Below are positions 63,553-64,000 of a stretch of DNA of 64,000 bases, one piece after another (position 1 is the first letter of the stretch; each line of letters starts with the position of its first letter). The notes beneath the pieces were generated by a model. That model saw nothing but the letters and a program-made list of their open reading frames with translations, was not told where the DNA came from and did no database searches. This DNA comes from Bradyrhizobium sp. LTSP885. Lineage in GTDB: Bacteria; Pseudomonadota; Alphaproteobacteria; Rhizobiales; Xanthobacteraceae. The translations under genes were made by a program, and so were the position numbers. The stretch is from positions 1-64,000 of the forward strand of contig NZ_JYMT01000019.1 in NCBI RefSeq assembly GCF_000938305.1, read 5' to 3'.

Positions 63553-64000
63553 ATGAAACCGTTCCAGCAGACACGCCGTGCTTTAAACGTAGCCGTTGCG
63601 GCAGCCGCGATCGCCGCGGTCGTTGGAGGCACCGCAGCATTAGCCGAACAAAAGGTGGTCAAGGTCGGGATTATATTGCCGTTCACGGGGGCCGACGCCG
63701 AGGACGCCACCCTGATCAAGAACGGAGTCCTGATCGCTTTCGACGAGGCCAACGCTGCCGGCGGGGTTGCCGGTTACACGATCGTTCCGGTGATCTACGA
63801 CGACGGCACAGCCACCGCCGGCCAGTATGATCCCGCCCAGGCCGCCACCAATACAAAGAAGCTGATCGCCGACCCGCTGGTCGTCGCCAATGTCGGGCCG
63901 GAAATGAGCGGCAGCGGCAAGGCAATGTCGCCCATCCTCAGCGCGGCTGACATGGCGACGATCACGCCTTCCTCGACCAACCCCGATATCACTGATCCCA
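63553..64000 (+). CDS. ABC transporter substrate-binding protein, branched-chain amino acid type (partial)
   Basis: The first 149 codons are visible; the gene runs off the window. A signal peptide (RRALNVAVAAAAIAAVVGGTAALAEQ) is followed by VVKVGIILPFTGADAEDA and AFDEANAAGG, hallmarks of the LivJ-like periplasmic-binding protein family 6. It would capture an amino acid, amide or aromatic acid for an ABC importer presumably encoded downstream. GAGGAGACCCC precedes the ATG. Confidence 0.9.
   Translation, partial: MKPFQQTRRALNVAVAAAAIAAVVGGTAALAEQKVVKVGIILPFTGADAEDATLIKNGVLIAFDEANAAGGVAGYTIVPVIYDDGTATAGQYDPAQAATNTKKLIADPLVVANVGPEMSGSGKAMSPILSAADMATITPSSTNPDITDP

Overview
The window is a chromosomal segment of a high-GC alphaproteobacterium, most probably Bradyrhizobium or a close relative in the Nitrobacteraceae. 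The reasons are gene order and repeat style. adk lies between secY and rpsM, and there is no rpmJ or infA after secY and no rpsD after rpsK. rpoB (1372 codons) and rpoC (1400 codons) have alphaproteobacterial lengths. Palindromic intergenic repeats of the GTCATTCCGGGGC...GCCCCGGAATGAC and GTAGGATGGGTAGAGCG types occur several times. This assignment is inference from the sequence; no database was searched.

Layout. Bases 1-1250 hold the broken end of an IS4-family insertion sequence. Bases 1459-6078 carry small metabolic genes: two short-chain dehydrogenases, a histidine phosphatase, a beta-lactamase-fold serine hydrolase and a lipoprotein. tRNA-Trp (6172) and an acyl-CoA ligase follow. The transcription and translation supercluster then runs on the + strand: secE-nusG-rplK-rplA, a 2-hydroxyacid dehydrogenase, rplJ-rplL-rpoB-rpoC, an accessory block (21962-29922), rpsL-rpsG-fusA-tuf, the S10/spc/alpha ribosomal protein genes rpsJ to rplQ with secY, a second secY-like gene and adk, and a strong terminator after rplQ. 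Bases 50857-64000 return to ordinary genes: dihaem cytochrome c, SDR, DUF1330 protein, a quinone-oxidoreductase/HxlR divergent pair, OprP-type porin, DegP-type protease, RarA, a coiled-coil membrane protein, an RluC-type pseudouridine synthase, an exported amidohydrolase, a small exported proline-rich protein and the start of a branched-chain amino-acid-type binding protein.

How the genes work together. Most of the window builds the ribosome, RNA polymerase, elongation factors and the Sec translocon, as one long, tightly packed co-directional array with 1-12 base gaps or short overlaps and only a few internal hairpins or terminators. Non-ribosomal genes sit at three joints: between tRNA-Trp and secE, between rplA and rplJ, and between rpoC and rpsL.

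The most unusual items are these. (1) A second SecY-like protein directly after secY lacks most of the plug segment and has Met in place of the otherwise conserved Arg of the GIRPGE loop. (2) Adenylate kinase carries a roughly 90-residue Lys/Ala-rich histone-H1-like tail. (3) The accessory block between rpoC and rpsL encodes a flavin oxidoreductase-methyltransferase fusion, an ABC exporter with poly-acidic ends, two paralogous flavin monooxygenase-like proteins and a CelD/BcsL-type acyltransferase. This looks like a modification-and-export module that I cannot assign to a known pathway.
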